From Pseudomonadota bacterium (GTDB lineage: Bacteria > Pseudomonadota > Gammaproteobacteria > Burkholderiales > Burkholderiaceae_C): a DNA stretch of 26,339 nt. The translations under genes and the position numbers were made by a program. Within the stretch, counting starts at the first letter, position 1, and each line of letters opens with the position of its first letter. The stretch spans positions 1 to 26,339 of the forward strand of contig JAEWBU010000223.1 of NCBI GenBank assembly GCA_023390985.1. The letters are read 5' to 3'. Below the pieces are notes generated by a model, which saw only the letters and a program-made list of their open reading frames with translations, was not told where the DNA came from and ran no database searches. Below are positions 1 to 7,969 of the stretch, piece by piece.

Positions 1-178
1 CCGCGACACCGGCCAGCGCATCGGCGCCGAGCCGGCCGACGATGTAGCCGTCGAAGCCGATCACCACCGTGTTGGCGAAGAGGCCCAGCACGTTCGGCGT
101 GGCCAGGCGCAGCAGGGTGGGCAGCACGGGGCCGCGCAGCATCCGCTGCGTGACGGGCGAAGCGGCGGCGTCGCTCAT
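1..178 (-). CDS. MATE family efflux transporter, N-terminal fragment
   Basis: This is the first 59 codons of a gene that runs off the left edge. After a short cytoplasmic leader the translation reads PVLPTLLRLATPNVLGLF and then FDGYIVGRLGADALAGVA. That is the typical first helix and loop of MATE (multi antimicrobial extrusion) proteins, which export drugs or metabolites in exchange for Na+ or H+. The ATG at 178-176 overlaps the TGA of the preceding dehydrogenase (177-175) as ATGA, so translation is probably coupled and the two form one operon. With the TetR gene upstream, this looks like an inducible efflux and detoxification unit. The family call rests on the N-terminus only. Confidence 0.8.
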   Translation of the reverse strand, partial: MSDAAASPVTQRMLRGPVLPTLLRLATPNVLGLFANTVVIGFDGYIVGRLGADALAGVA

Positions 179-876
179 GCGGCGGCCAGGTAGGCCGGCG
201 TCGCCGTGGAGAGGGACTGCCTGACCTGCTGCGTGGCGGGGTCGGCGAGCACTTCTTCCATGCCCGCCTCCAGGCCGTTCAAGGCCTCGCGCACGATGGC
301 TTCCGGCGTGGATTTCGGCATCTCGATGCCGCGCGTGAGGTCGGTGTCGACGAAGCCCATGTGCAGCGCCGTCACCTGCGTGCCCTGCGCGCGCAGTTCG
401 TGCCGCAAGCCGTTGGTGAGCGCCCAGGCCGCCGACTTGGTGGCGCCGTACGTGCCCAGCAGGGGACGATTGATCCAGCTGGCGATGGACAGCACGTTGA
501 GCAGCGCGCCGCCGCCGTTGGCCGCGAGCACCGGCGCGAACGCCTGGGCCATGCGCAGCATGCCGAAGAAGTTGACGTCGAGCTGGCGCTGCGCGGACGC
601 CAGCGCGCCTTCCTGCAGAAAGCCGCCGGTCTCGGCCACGCCGGCGTTGTTGATGACCAGGGTGGCGTCGCGCACATCGCGCGCGGCCCGGGCCACCTGC
701 TCGGGGTCGGTCACGTCGAGCTGGATCGGCAGCACGCCCGGCAGCTTGACGCTGGCCGGGTCGCGCGCGGCGGCATAGACGCGGCGCGCGCCGCGGGCGA
801 GCGCCTCGCGGGCGAAGGCTTCCCCGATGCCGCGATTGGCACCGGTGATCAGGACGACGGCGTTGGCGAGTTTCAT
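175..876 (-). CDS. Short-chain dehydrogenase/reductase (SDR)
   Basis: A 233-residue classical SDR, an NAD(P)-dependent oxidoreductase of unknown substrate. It shows the Rossmann nucleotide-binding motif TGANRGIG at residues 11-18, NNAG at 76-79, a catalytic Ser near 130 and the YGATK (YxxxK) pair at Tyr143/Lys147. The open frame extends 11 codons further upstream, but the ATG at 876 is preferred. It has AGGAG about 7 nt upstream, it begins just before the first beta strand, and the longer form would start inside an operator. The stop overlaps the MATE start. The operator at 894-911 matches the one at the tetR start, so TetR repression is likely. SDRs paired with TetR and an efflux pump often act on small reactive carbonyls, but here that is inference. 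Confidence 0.9.
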   Translation of the reverse strand: MKLANAVVLITGANRGIGEAFAREALARGARRVYAAARDPASVKLPGVLPIQLDVTDPEQVARAARDVRDATLVINNAGVAETGGFLQEGALASAQRQLDVNFFGMLRMAQAFAPVLAANGGGALLNVLSIASWINRPLLGTYGATKSAAWALTNGLRHELRAQGTQVTALHMGFVDTDLTRGIEMPKSTPEAIVREALNGLEAGMEEVLADPATQQVRQSLSTATPAYLAAA

Positions 877-893
877 CGGAGGCTCCTGGGGAA

Positions 894-911
894 ATATGAT
901 GGGAGTCATAT
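894..911. promoter_or_regulatory. TetR operator upstream of the SDR-MATE operon
   Basis: The sequence ATATGAT-GGGA-GTCATAT is a 7-4-7 dyad with one mismatch between the arms. It is the same size and half-site as the perfect palindrome over the tetR start (1571-1588). It lies 17 nt upstream of the SDR start codon, between the tetR terminator and the gene. A TATGAC hexamer inside it could serve as the -10 on the minus strand, so bound repressor would block RNA polymerase. The operator role is inferred from the match. Confidence 0.75.
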
Positions 912-920
912 CGACGGGCG

Positions 921-942
921 AAGAAAAACGCCGCGAGGCGTT
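921..942 (-). terminator. Rho-independent terminator after tetR
   Basis: Read on the minus strand this is AACGCC-TCGC-GGCGTT followed by TTTCTT: a perfect 6-bp stem with a 4-nt loop and a T-rich tail. It begins 15 nt after the tetR stop codon. It separates tetR from the SDR gene, which implies that the SDR-MATE operon has its own promoter. Confidence 0.7.
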
Positions 943-957
943 GTTGTTCCAGCGGCC

Positions 958-1572
958 CTAAGGCCGCGCAGATTCGAACTGCTCCAGCAGGAATCTGCGC
1001 GACGCGGCCAGGTGCCGCTTGCCGCGCGCGTTGGGGCCCAGCGTGCGGGCGATCTGCAGCGCGCCGACCAGCTGCGAGGCGACGATGCCGGCCGTCTCGG
1101 CGGTGCTGCCGGGCGGCAGCACGTCCTGCACCGCCGCGATCAGGGATGCGATGCGCGCCGCTCCGGCCGCGCGCACGGCCTCGGACTGCCGTGGCAGCTC
1201 GGACGCGAGCGCCGCCACGGGACAGCCGCTCTCGGGCGACTCCAGGTGGCGCTCGGCGAGATAGCTCTCCACCAGCGCGCGGAAGCTGCTGTGCGACTTC
1301 GCCTCGGCCGTGGCGACGGACCGCTGCAGCCGCGCCTGGCTGTCCTGCCCGGCGCGCACCAGCGCCTCGGCCAGCAGCGCGTCGCGGGAGGCAAAGTGCG
1401 CGTAGAAGCCGCCGTGCGTGAGCCCGGCCCGCTTCATGATGTCCGCGACACCCACGCCGCCGAAGCCGCTCTTGCGCAGCACGCGCGCGGCGGTGTCGAG
1501 GATCCGGTCGTGTGTCAGCTGCTTGCGGCCGGCGGAAGGCGCGTCGTCCATGGGCGTGGAGATTACGCTCAT
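958..1572 (-). CDS. TetR/AcrR family transcriptional regulator
   Basis: A 204-residue one-domain repressor, normal for the family. The N-terminal helix-turn-helix covers about residues 18-65 (HDRILDTAARVLRKSG, then GVGVADIMKRAGLTHGGFYAHF), with the usual TetR turn GLTHGGFYAHFASRDALL. The rest is the all-helical ligand and dimer domain, with no recognisable ligand motif. The ATG at 1572 lies inside a perfect 18-bp palindrome, so the gene probably represses itself. A second ATG seven codons in (1551) is possible; neither start has a clear Shine-Dalgarno sequence. The matching operator before the SDR gene shows the likely target. The inducer is unknown, but is presumably a substrate of the dehydrogenase or pump. 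Confidence 0.92.
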   Translation of the reverse strand: MSVISTPMDDAPSAGRKQLTHDRILDTAARVLRKSGFGGVGVADIMKRAGLTHGGFYAHFASRDALLAEALVRAGQDSQARLQRSVATAEAKSHSSFRALVESYLAERHLESPESGCPVAALASELPRQSEAVRAAGAARIASLIAAVQDVLPPGSTAETAGIVASQLVGALQIARTLGPNARGKRHLAASRRFLLEQFESARP

Positions 1573-1588
1573 ATGATGGCCATCATAT
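1571..1588. promoter_or_regulatory. Perfect palindromic TetR operator over the tetR start codon
   Basis: ATATGATGGCCATCATAT is a perfect 18-bp inverted repeat (7-bp arms ATATGAT/ATCATAT around GGCC). The tetR ATG (1572-1570) sits at its edge. On the minus strand it contains TATGAT, a 5/6 match to a -10 box, at 1587-1582. Transcription would then begin only a few bases before the ATG, giving a nearly leaderless message. Confidence 0.8.
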
Positions 1589-1630
1589 CCGTGGGGACAT
1601 CGCGGCAGCCCGGCCGGTGAAACACTTGAT

Positions 1631-1666
1631 TGCCGCGTTGGCCCTCGCGGCAGCTCCTCCTATCCT
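1631..1666 (+). promoter_or_regulatory. Candidate sigma-70 promoter with overlapping dyad
   Basis: TTGGCC (1638-1643) and TATCCT (1661-1666) are 4/6 matches to the -35 and -10 boxes, with an exact 17-nt spacer, about 40 nt upstream of the lipoprotein start. The -35 box is bracketed by a perfect 7-bp inverted repeat, TGCCGCG-N8-CGCGGCA (1631-1652), which could be a repressor site. In DNA this GC-rich such dyads also arise by chance. Confidence 0.4.
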
Positions 1667-1707
1667 GCAACCGCGCCGATCCGGTGCATGGATGGGAGGA
1701 GCACGAC

Positions 1708-2919
1708 ATGGCGATCACGATCAGCCATCCCGGCCGCCTTCTGGCCGGCTGCGTGGGAGCGCTGCTGTTCAGCGCGTGCGGTGGCGGTGGAGGCGGCGGC
1801 GGCGATGCGGCCGTGGCGACGACGACGCCCGCGGATCCCGTGTCCATCGCGACACCAGTCCCCACGGCCGCGCCCGCGGCCACCGCGTCCCTGCTGACCG
1901 GCGTGTCGCGCCTCATCGTCGCGGGCGACAGCCTCGCCGACGTCGGCACCTTCGGCTTCAAGTTCACGGTGCAGGACTCGGCCAGCGCGGCCGGCTTCCC
2001 GGTGCTGCCGGAACTGGTGGCGGCGGCGCACGGCCTGCCGGCCGGCTGCAGCCGCTACGTCGACGGCGGAGGCGCCGGTGTCGTGCCGCGCGGCGACTCC
2101 GGCTGCACGAACTTCGCGGTCGGCGGCGCCCGCATCCTCGACGGCGACGGGCCGGGCAACATCCGCAACCAGCTGGCCGACGTCGCCGCTTCGACGCTCT
2201 TCCGCGGGGGCGACCTGCTGCTGGTGGAAGGCGGCGCCAACGATGCGTCGGACCTCGCCGCGGCCTTCCTGGGCAGCGTGGGCAGCCGCACCGGCACGGT
2301 CGCCTTGGTCGCCTTCCTGGCGCGCCGCGTGGAAACGGGCGACCTGCTGGACACGATCCGCGGCAGCAACAGCCTGGGGCGCAGCGCCAACCTGTACATG
2401 CAGGAAGCCGCCGACGCGCTCGCCGACTCGATCGCCACCAACGCGCTGGACCGCGGCATGCCGCGCGTGGCCGTGCTGAACCTGCCGGACCTCACGATCA
2501 CGCCGCGCTTCAGCTCGGCGTTCGAGCGGCTGGTGCAAAAGGAGGGCGCCGACGATGCCGAAGCCGCCCGCAACGCGGTGCGGGCGGCGATCGATGCGTT
2601 CAACGTGCGACTGCAGGATCGGCTCGGAAGCGATCCGCGCGTGGTGCTGGTGGACCTGCGCACGGCGGTCGCCGACGAGATCGCGCGCGCCTCCGCGTTC
2701 GGGCTGACCGATGCGGTGCACGCGGCCTGCCCGGTCACGGGCACGAACTCCGTCGGGTTGCCGCAGTGGTCGCTGCAGAGCTGCACTTCGGCGTCGCTGG
2801 ACGCCGCCTTGCCGGGTTGGAAGACGTGGGCGTTCTCGGACGGCTTCCATCCCACGCCCCTCGGGCATCGCCTGCTGGCGGATTCGGTCACTCGCGCGCT
2901 CGCGGCGCGGCCGGGCTGA
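1708..2919 (+). CDS. SGNH/GDSL-type esterase lipoprotein
   Basis: A 403-residue secreted hydrolase. The signal peptide ends at LLFSAC, with Cys24 as probable lipidation site (Phe at -3 is not canonical). A run of eight glycines follows, then a Pro/Ala/Thr-rich linker to about residue 65. The catalytic domain has the SGNH blocks: AGDSLADVG with nucleophile Ser75, GGANDASD (block III Gly and Asn), and SDGFHPTPLGH near the C-terminus with the Asp and His of the triad. This resembles the passenger domain of GDSL autotransporter esterases (EstA/EstP type), but there is no beta-barrel, so it is probably membrane-anchored. The ATG at 1708 is preferred to earlier ones because GGGAGGA lies 7 nt before it and the signal peptide starts there. 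It probably cleaves acyl or aryl esters. It is convergent with pilY1. Confidence 0.88.
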   Translation: MAITISHPGRLLAGCVGALLFSACGGGGGGGGDAAVATTTPADPVSIATPVPTAAPAATASLLTGVSRLIVAGDSLADVGTFGFKFTVQDSASAAGFPVLPELVAAAHGLPAGCSRYVDGGGAGVVPRGDSGCTNFAVGGARILDGDGPGNIRNQLADVAASTLFRGGDLLLVEGGANDASDLAAAFLGSVGSRTGTVALVAFLARRVETGDLLDTIRGSNSLGRSANLYMQEAADALADSIATNALDRGMPRVAVLNLPDLTITPRFSSAFERLVQKEGADDAEAARNAVRAAIDAFNVRLQDRLGSDPRVVLVDLRTAVADEIARASAFGLTDAVHAACPVTGTNSVGLPQWSLQSCTSASLDAALPGWKTWAFSDGFHPTPLGHRLLADSVTRALAARPG

Positions 2920-2923
2920 GCGG

Positions 2924-2939
2924 CGTGAATGCGTTCACG
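2924..2939. terminator. Small hairpin between convergent genes
   Basis: CGTGAA-TGCG-TTCACG is a perfect 6-bp stem with a 4-nt loop in the 42-nt gap between the convergent lipoprotein and pilY1 genes. There is no T-run on either side, so it is at best a weak terminator or an mRNA 3'-end stabiliser. Confidence 0.3.
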
Positions 2940-2961
2940 AAGTGCTGAGTCGCCCGGGAAA

Positions 2962-5900
2962 TCAGTTCAGCGCCCGCATGTACACCCGCCGGAACGCCGG
3001 CGCCGTCCCTGCCGTCTCGTCGATCGCCCGGCTCTGGGTGGTCTTGTCCGAAAGGCGGACGATCGCCCGCGTGCCGGAACTGGTGGTCACGATCACCGGC
3101 CGGCTGGAGAGGGCGTCGGCGATGGTGAACACGGCATCGAAATACAGCGAGCCGCCATGCGTCCTGGGGATCGCGCCGCCGCTGGCGCCCGAGAGCTGGA
3201 ACAGGGTGCTGGTGCCGCCCGGGTTGCAGATCGCGTTCGAGGGCTGGTTGACCACGACCACCAGGGTGCCGCCCTTCGTGAGGGCCGCCTGGGTGTTGAC
3301 GCGGCCGCCGGCCAGCGGGATGTCCAGGTAGAAGCCGCGCCGCGAGCTCAGGTCGACCGCGTTGTGGCTGACGGTGTACGAGCCGCCCGAGCCGGTGGCC
3401 GACTGGCAGACCAGTTCGCCGTTGCCGCCGCCCGTGGGGCAGCCGCTGCCGTTGGTGCCGCGGATGTCGGGCAGGGCGGGGCTGGCGGCGGCGGTGTCGT
3501 CCACCACGCCGTAGATCGTCTGGACCTGGGTGGCGGTGGCGTTGCTCGATCCGCTGCCGGGCACGTCGTCCATCGAGAAGTACTGGCCGGTGCCGAAGTA
3601 GACCCACATCTTGGTGGTGCTGCCCTGGACCGGCTGGACCACCGGCGGGACGGTGATCGGCTGCGCCGTGCCGTTGGCGGCCGTGACCGCCGCGACGCGG
3701 ACCGGGGTGCTCAGCGTGGGCGCATCGAGGTCGAAGCGCCAGAGGTTGCCGCCGAGGTCGCCGCCGTAGACGTAGCGCACCACCGCGCCCGGGCTGCCGG
3801 CGTTCGGGCGCGCCAGGTGGGCCAGGCCGGCGCCGGCGGTGGTGACGAACTCCTTCTCGACCGCGCCGGTGGCCGGGTTCAGCACCCAGACATGCCCGCG
3901 GCCGTCGCCGCCGGTGCCGCCCGCGGCGGTGTCGTTGCGATAGCCGGAAGCGACGACCACGCGCCAGCCTTGGGCGGTGTTGACGATCAGGGGCGTGCCG
4001 AACGAATAGCCCATGTTCGCCAGACGGCTCTCCCACAGCACCTTGGCCGCGGCGGCGGCCTCGTTGGCGGCGGTCGGGGTGGTGATGTCCAGGGCGTAGT
4101 AGCCGGCGCCGCCCTTGCCGAGGCCGCCCGCGAGGATGCGGCCGACGCTGCCCACGCCCGTCACTTCGGCCGTGGCGGGCGTGCTGTCCACCAGGTACTC
4201 GTGCTGGAAGGACGGATCGGCGCGGCCGGGCAGCCTGGGATGCACGATGCGCGGCACGTAGGCCCAGAGCTCCTGGCCGCGCGTGGCCACCGAAGCGTCG
4301 ACGCGGCCGTCGATGACGTGCAGCAGGCCGTCGTTGGCCGCCTGGTACACGACCGGCACGCCGGTGTAGTTCACCACCACCGGCTCGGCATTGATGATGT
4401 CCCCGAGCAGGTAGCTGCGCGCGCGATACGTGGTGCCTTCGCCGGCGCGGACGCCGCGGATGTAGTTGATGACGCCGTCGGTGAGCGCCGGCGTGGTGGT
4501 GCGGAAGGCGTTGCCGTTGGCGGTGGTGAAGGGCACGCCGGCGCTGCCGTTCCAGGAGACGATCTTGCGGGTGGACGGCGATTGCGCGTTCAACCGGTCG
4601 CGGAACGACCACTGCGTGCCCCCGTTCTGCAGGCCGGTGGCGAGGTCCAGCGAGTAGGCCTCCAGGTCGCCGTACCAGCTGCCCGAGTTGTAGCTGGAGG
4701 CGTAGCCGACGCTGCCGGCGGCGATCTGCGCGTTGGTCACGGCGACGGCCGCGGCCGCCGCGTCCTTCGCCAGCGCATCGGCGATCACCGAGCGGAAGGC
4801 CTCGATCAGCGCCGGGCCGTCGCTCGCGGCGATGAACTTGCCGCCGCCCTGGACCGCGGTGTTGTTCAGCAGGGGGTCGTTCTGCACCACCGGGTCGGCG
4901 AAGCCGATCATGTAGGTGGTGATGTTGTTCTTGGCCCTGGGGCTGCCCGGCGGCGGTGCGGGCTTGGTCAGGTCGGGCCGCAGATCGACGTCGAACAGCA
5001 GCTTGGCCACGTCGTCCATGTAGTCGGAGCCGGTGCTCTCGTAGGTGCGGGCGAGCTTGCGGTCGTAGCCGTCCGCCTCGCCCCTGCGCTCGCAGGCGGA
5101 CTTGTTCGAGCCCGAGCAGTCGCCGTCGTAGTCCCGGACGTACCTGTTGTTGTCGAACGCGCGGTCGTACGTCGGCCGTCCGTCCGTCAGCGCGAACAGC
5201 GAGCTGCGCTGGCACCAGTACTGGATCGGCTGGGGCGAGCCGGCGCTGGTGCAGGACTGCGCGCCCTGCAGGCAGGCGTTGCGCGCCGTCCGGTTGTCCT
5301 GCCCGTCCAGCCGCAGCAGCGTGTCGATGTTGACCGAGGCGTCGTTGGCCGTGGCCACGTTGCCCGTGTAGCCGGTCGCCATGTAGCGGCCGATGTCGGC
5401 GAAGGTCGAGGCCAGCGGCGTGTTGGTGATCGGCTCGAGCGCGTCGATGCGGGTCTTGAGCGTGTCGCGCGTGGTGCTCGTGAGGTCGCCCATGGCCACG
5501 CTCAGCGCGCCGCCGTCGTAGGTGGATCGATAGGTGCTCAGCCCGACGCGCACCGCGGCGCGGGTGCCGGTGGGCAGCGGCAGCGAATCGACGACCGATT
5601 TGGCCGAGGCACGGGCGATCTCGATGCGGTTCTCCACCTTGCCGCTGCTCACCGCCTTGCGGTCGCTCCAGCCCGTCAGCGGCCCGCCGTAGTTGCCGAA
5701 GTACCAGTTCAGGTAATGGCCGCTGTACCGGGCCCCGCCCCAGTTGCCCGGGACCGCCGGGCGGCGCGACGTGCCCGAGCCGCTGTCGGCCCACAGGCGC
5801 GCGGTGTAGCTCGCGTCGTTGATGAAGCAGCGCCTGGTCCCGCCGCCGGAGGCGGTGGTGTGGCGGTAGGCCGTGCCGTCGAGGGTGAAGCGCGCCTCGC

Positions 5901-6165
5901 CGTCCACGATGTAGATGTCCACCGACTCCCCGGCCGACACCCTGTCGTTGCCCGTGCAGCTGGCCAGGTAGGTGGCGGCCGGGTCGTACGGCGCGGCCGG
6001 CACCATGTTGGCCATCGAGCCGGAGTTGTCGATCATGAACATGAAGTTCGGAGCGACGTTGTTCTGGACGGCCGGCGGCACGTCGTCGATCTTCTGGGCG
6101 GCGGCGGGACCGGCGCTCCAGAGGCCGATCGCGCAGAGCGCGGCGGCCGCGGCTTGCAGCTTCAT
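2962..6165 (-). CDS. pilY1: PilY1-like type IV pilus tip adhesin
   Basis: A 1067-residue exported protein, last gene of the minor pilin operon. It has a Sec signal peptide (about residues 1-23, cleaved after AAA). A von Willebrand A-like region follows, whose MIDAS motif is DNSGS at 46-50, where Asp46, Ser48 and Ser50 would bind a metal. The C-terminal half is the PilC/PilY1 beta-propeller, with family phrases such as LLGDIINAEPVVV, YQAANDGLLHVIDG, ELWAYVPRIV and GLGKGGAGYYALDIT. PilY1 proteins act at the pilus tip in adhesion, mechanosensing and control of retraction. A good Shine-Dalgarno GAGGGGAAGAG precedes the ATG, 17 nt after pilX. The N-terminal half is normally the variable, adhesive part. 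I saw no clear calcium loop of the DxDxDG type, but did not check exhaustively. Confidence 0.93.
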   Translation of the reverse strand: MKLQAAAAALCAIGLWSAGPAAAQKIDDVPPAVQNNVAPNFMFMIDNSGSMANMVPAAPYDPAATYLASCTGNDRVSAGESVDIYIVDGEARFTLDGTAYRHTTASGGGTRRCFINDASYTARLWADSGSGTSRRPAVPGNWGGARYSGHYLNWYFGNYGGPLTGWSDRKAVSSGKVENRIEIARASAKSVVDSLPLPTGTRAAVRVGLSTYRSTYDGGALSVAMGDLTSTTRDTLKTRIDALEPITNTPLASTFADIGRYMATGYTGNVATANDASVNIDTLLRLDGQDNRTARNACLQGAQSCTSAGSPQPIQYWCQRSSLFALTDGRPTYDRAFDNNRYVRDYDGDCSGSNKSACERRGEADGYDRKLARTYESTGSDYMDDVAKLLFDVDLRPDLTKPAPPPGSPRAKNNITTYMIGFADPVVQNDPLLNNTAVQGGGKFIAASDGPALIEAFRSVIADALAKDAAAAAVAVTNAQIAAGSVGYASSYNSGSWYGDLEAYSLDLATGLQNGGTQWSFRDRLNAQSPSTRKIVSWNGSAGVPFTTANGNAFRTTTPALTDGVINYIRGVRAGEGTTYRARSYLLGDIINAEPVVVNYTGVPVVYQAANDGLLHVIDGRVDASVATRGQELWAYVPRIVHPRLPGRADPSFQHEYLVDSTPATAEVTGVGSVGRILAGGLGKGGAGYYALDITTPTAANEAAAAAKVLWESRLANMGYSFGTPLIVNTAQGWRVVVASGYRNDTAAGGTGGDGRGHVWVLNPATGAVEKEFVTTAGAGLAHLARPNAGSPGAVVRYVYGGDLGGNLWRFDLDAPTLSTPVRVAAVTAANGTAQPITVPPVVQPVQGSTTKMWVYFGTGQYFSMDDVPGSGSSNATATQVQTIYGVVDDTAAASPALPDIRGTNGSGCPTGGGNGELVCQSATGSGGSYTVSHNAVDLSSRRGFYLDIPLAGGRVNTQAALTKGGTLVVVVNQPSNAICNPGGTSTLFQLSGASGGAIPRTHGGSLYFDAVFTIADALSSRPVIVTTSSGTRAIVRLSDKTTQSRAIDETAGTAPAFRRVYMRALN

Positions 6166-6182
6166 CGTTCTCTTCCCCTCGT

Positions 6183-6770
6183 TCAGGTCGTCGCCGGTCC
6201 GCTGACCACGGCCTCGAACCAGCTTTCGGTGCCGCGCGGCCCGCGCACGCGGATCAGCACGCGGTAGCGCAGGGCGGTGGTGGCCGCCGAAACCGATGCC
6301 GCGCTCGGCTCGTGCTCGCAGCGCGCGCGGATGTCGGCGATGTCGGCCAGGTCGGGGCTGGCCGAGCAGCGGCGCTCCACCACGTACTGGACGCGGAAAT
6401 TGCCTTCGTCGCGGGTGCAGTCCGCGATCAGCGCGCCTTTCTCGTCGGAGCAGGACACGCTGGTCCAGTCGATCGACGCCGGCACGCCCAGCGCGTTCAC
6501 CGTGCCGTCGATCACGGCCAGGTAGCGGTGGGCGATCGCGGTGTTCCCCGCGCCGCCGGCGACCCGGTTGGCGATCTCGTCGAGCGCGTCGCTCACGGCC
6601 CGGTCCGAAGCCTGCAGCGCGACCTGGCGGAACGAGAAGTTGCCCGACATCGCGTTGCCGGCCTGCACCGCCTTGAGCACGCCCATGCCGGCCAGCAGCG
6701 TGATGGCCAGCACCACCAGCACGAGCAGCAGCGCCATGCCTCGTTGCGGACGTCGCATCGGCCTTCGCAT
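6183..6770 (-). CDS. pilX: PilX-like minor pilin
   Basis: A 195-residue minor pilin of the PilX type. A short basic leader, MRRPMRRPQRG, would be cut by the prepilin peptidase before Met12. The hydrophobic helix MALLLVLVVLAITLLAGMGVL follows (about 12-33). The fifth residue of the mature protein is Leu, not the Glu of most pilins, which is usual for PilX/GspK-like tip pilins. The globular part has four cysteines (about 107-151) that could form disulfides. The ATG at 6770 shares one base with the pilW stop (TGATG), and GGAG lies 6 nt upstream. A second ATG four codons in is less well placed. The product should join PilV, PilW and FimT in the complex that primes pilus assembly and carries PilY1. 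Confidence 0.85.
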   Translation of the reverse strand: MRRPMRRPQRGMALLLVLVVLAITLLAGMGVLKAVQAGNAMSGNFSFRQVALQASDRAVSDALDEIANRVAGGAGNTAIAHRYLAVIDGTVNALGVPASIDWTSVSCSDEKGALIADCTRDEGNFRVQYVVERRCSASPDLADIADIRARCEHEPSAASVSAATTALRYRVLIRVRGPRGTESWFEAVVSGPATT

Positions 6771-7969
6771 CAGTCGCTCCAGATCACGGTTCGCAGCGGC
6801 ATCACCGCGGCGTGCACGCGGTACCGGTAGTTGCGCCAGCTGCGGCCGGCGGGCACGGGCACGGCGCTCAGGTCGATCACCGGCGCCTCCGCGTCCTCGA
6901 ACGAGCACGGCCCGGTGTTCACCACGCCGGCCGTGCTGGTGCAGGGATCGCTGACCTGGCTGCCGTCCGGCTCGCGCGCGCGGGCCACCAGCACCACGCG
7001 GATCGCCTTGATGCGCGCGATGTCGTCGGGCGCCGGCGTGCCGCCCCAGGTGGCGCCCGAGGCGTCCACCCACTGGGCCACCACGTCGCTGGCCGCGGTG
7101 TTGCTCACGCCGTACTGGGCGTGCAGCAGCACGATCTCGGGCGCGATCGCGTCCACCCCGGATCCGAACGACAGCGGGCTGGCCGTGCAGGGCGGCAGGG
7201 CCGTGGTGCGGAAGGCGTTGTAGCGGACCAGCGAGCCGCACTGGACGGCGTACGCGTCCTGGCTGAAGCCGGCGGGCGAAGAGGCCACGCGGCTCACCGC
7301 GGCGTGGCCGATGGTGGCGCCGCCGCCGTCGAACGAGAAGGTGGGATGCGTGGTGAACGCGTTCTGGTGAGGGTTGAGCCCGCTGTTCGGGTTGCGCACC
7401 AGCAGCTGGCATTCGACGGCGTTGCCGCCGCAGGCGCTGACGATGCTGGGCGCCTGCGTCACCTCGAACAGCGTGCAGGGCTGGCCGCTGCCGGGCGCGC
7501 CGATCACGGCGACGTCGCCGACCGCGAAGCCGCCGCCGATGCTCACCTGGACGTTCGCGCCGTTGGCCGCGGTCATCACCGGCGCCGCGGACAGCGCTTT
7601 CGACCCGCTGCCGCCGGTGAACACGATGCGGTCTGGCGCGGTGGCGGTGCCGCCGTCCACGATGCGCGCCGGCATCAGCCGGGCGCCGTCGGACACCAGC
7701 GCCGTGCCGTTCCAGGCGTTCCAGGTCGGGCACAGCGGCTTTCCGGCGGCGTAGAAGCCGGCGCCCGCGCTGCGCGCCGACAGGTCGATGAGAGACAGGC
7801 CGATCTGCGCGCTGCTCTGCGCCGACACGGTGGACGTCACCGTCGCGTAGGTGCGGCCCGCGCTCACGACCGCGCTGACGACGGCCAGCGCCACCAGCAG
7901 GCCGACCGCGCTGGCGACCATCATCTCGACCAGCGAGAAGCCGGCCTGTCGTTGTCGGCGGACGTTCAT
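6770..7969 (-). CDS. pilW: PilW-like minor pilin
   Basis: A 399-residue minor pilin of the PilW family, larger than the other pilins as is typical. The class III signal MNVRRQRQAG is followed by FSLVEMMVASAVGLLVALAVV. Cleavage would fall after Gly10, and the mature protein has Phe1 and Glu5. The large C-terminal domain is rich in Gly, Ala and Ser and has several cysteines. Two ATGs six bases apart are possible. The one at 7969 is preferred because it overlaps the pilV stop as ATGA and has GGGTG about 8 nt upstream. PilW normally works with PilV, PilX and FimU/FimT as the initiating tip complex and supports display of PilY1. Confidence 0.88.
   Translation of the reverse strand: MNVRRQRQAGFSLVEMMVASAVGLLVALAVVSAVVSAGRTYATVTSTVSAQSSAQIGLSLIDLSARSAGAGFYAAGKPLCPTWNAWNGTALVSDGARLMPARIVDGGTATAPDRIVFTGGSGSKALSAAPVMTAANGANVQVSIGGGFAVGDVAVIGAPGSGQPCTLFEVTQAPSIVSACGGNAVECQLLVRNPNSGLNPHQNAFTTHPTFSFDGGGATIGHAAVSRVASSPAGFSQDAYAVQCGSLVRYNAFRTTALPPCTASPLSFGSGVDAIAPEIVLLHAQYGVSNTAASDVVAQWVDASGATWGGTPAPDDIARIKAIRVVLVARAREPDGSQVSDPCTSTAGVVNTGPCSFEDAEAPVIDLSAVPVPAGRSWRNYRYRVHAAVMPLRTVIWSD

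Noticed and set aside
1512..2948. A 478-codon plus-strand frame over the lipoprotein region
   Set aside because: Its translation is almost all Arg, Gly and Ala; the frame starting at 1708 has a signal peptide and all SGNH blocks.
2888..5794. A 968-codon minus-strand frame overlapping pilY1 in another phase
   Set aside because: The composition is Arg/His/Gln-rich low complexity, and it lies wholly within the pilY1 region. It is not a plausible protein.
2929..6267. A 1112-codon open frame on the plus strand, antisense to pilY1
   Set aside because: Its translation is dominated by Arg, Ala, Gly and Val without domains, while the minus strand encodes a clear PilY1 protein. It is a by-product of high GC content.
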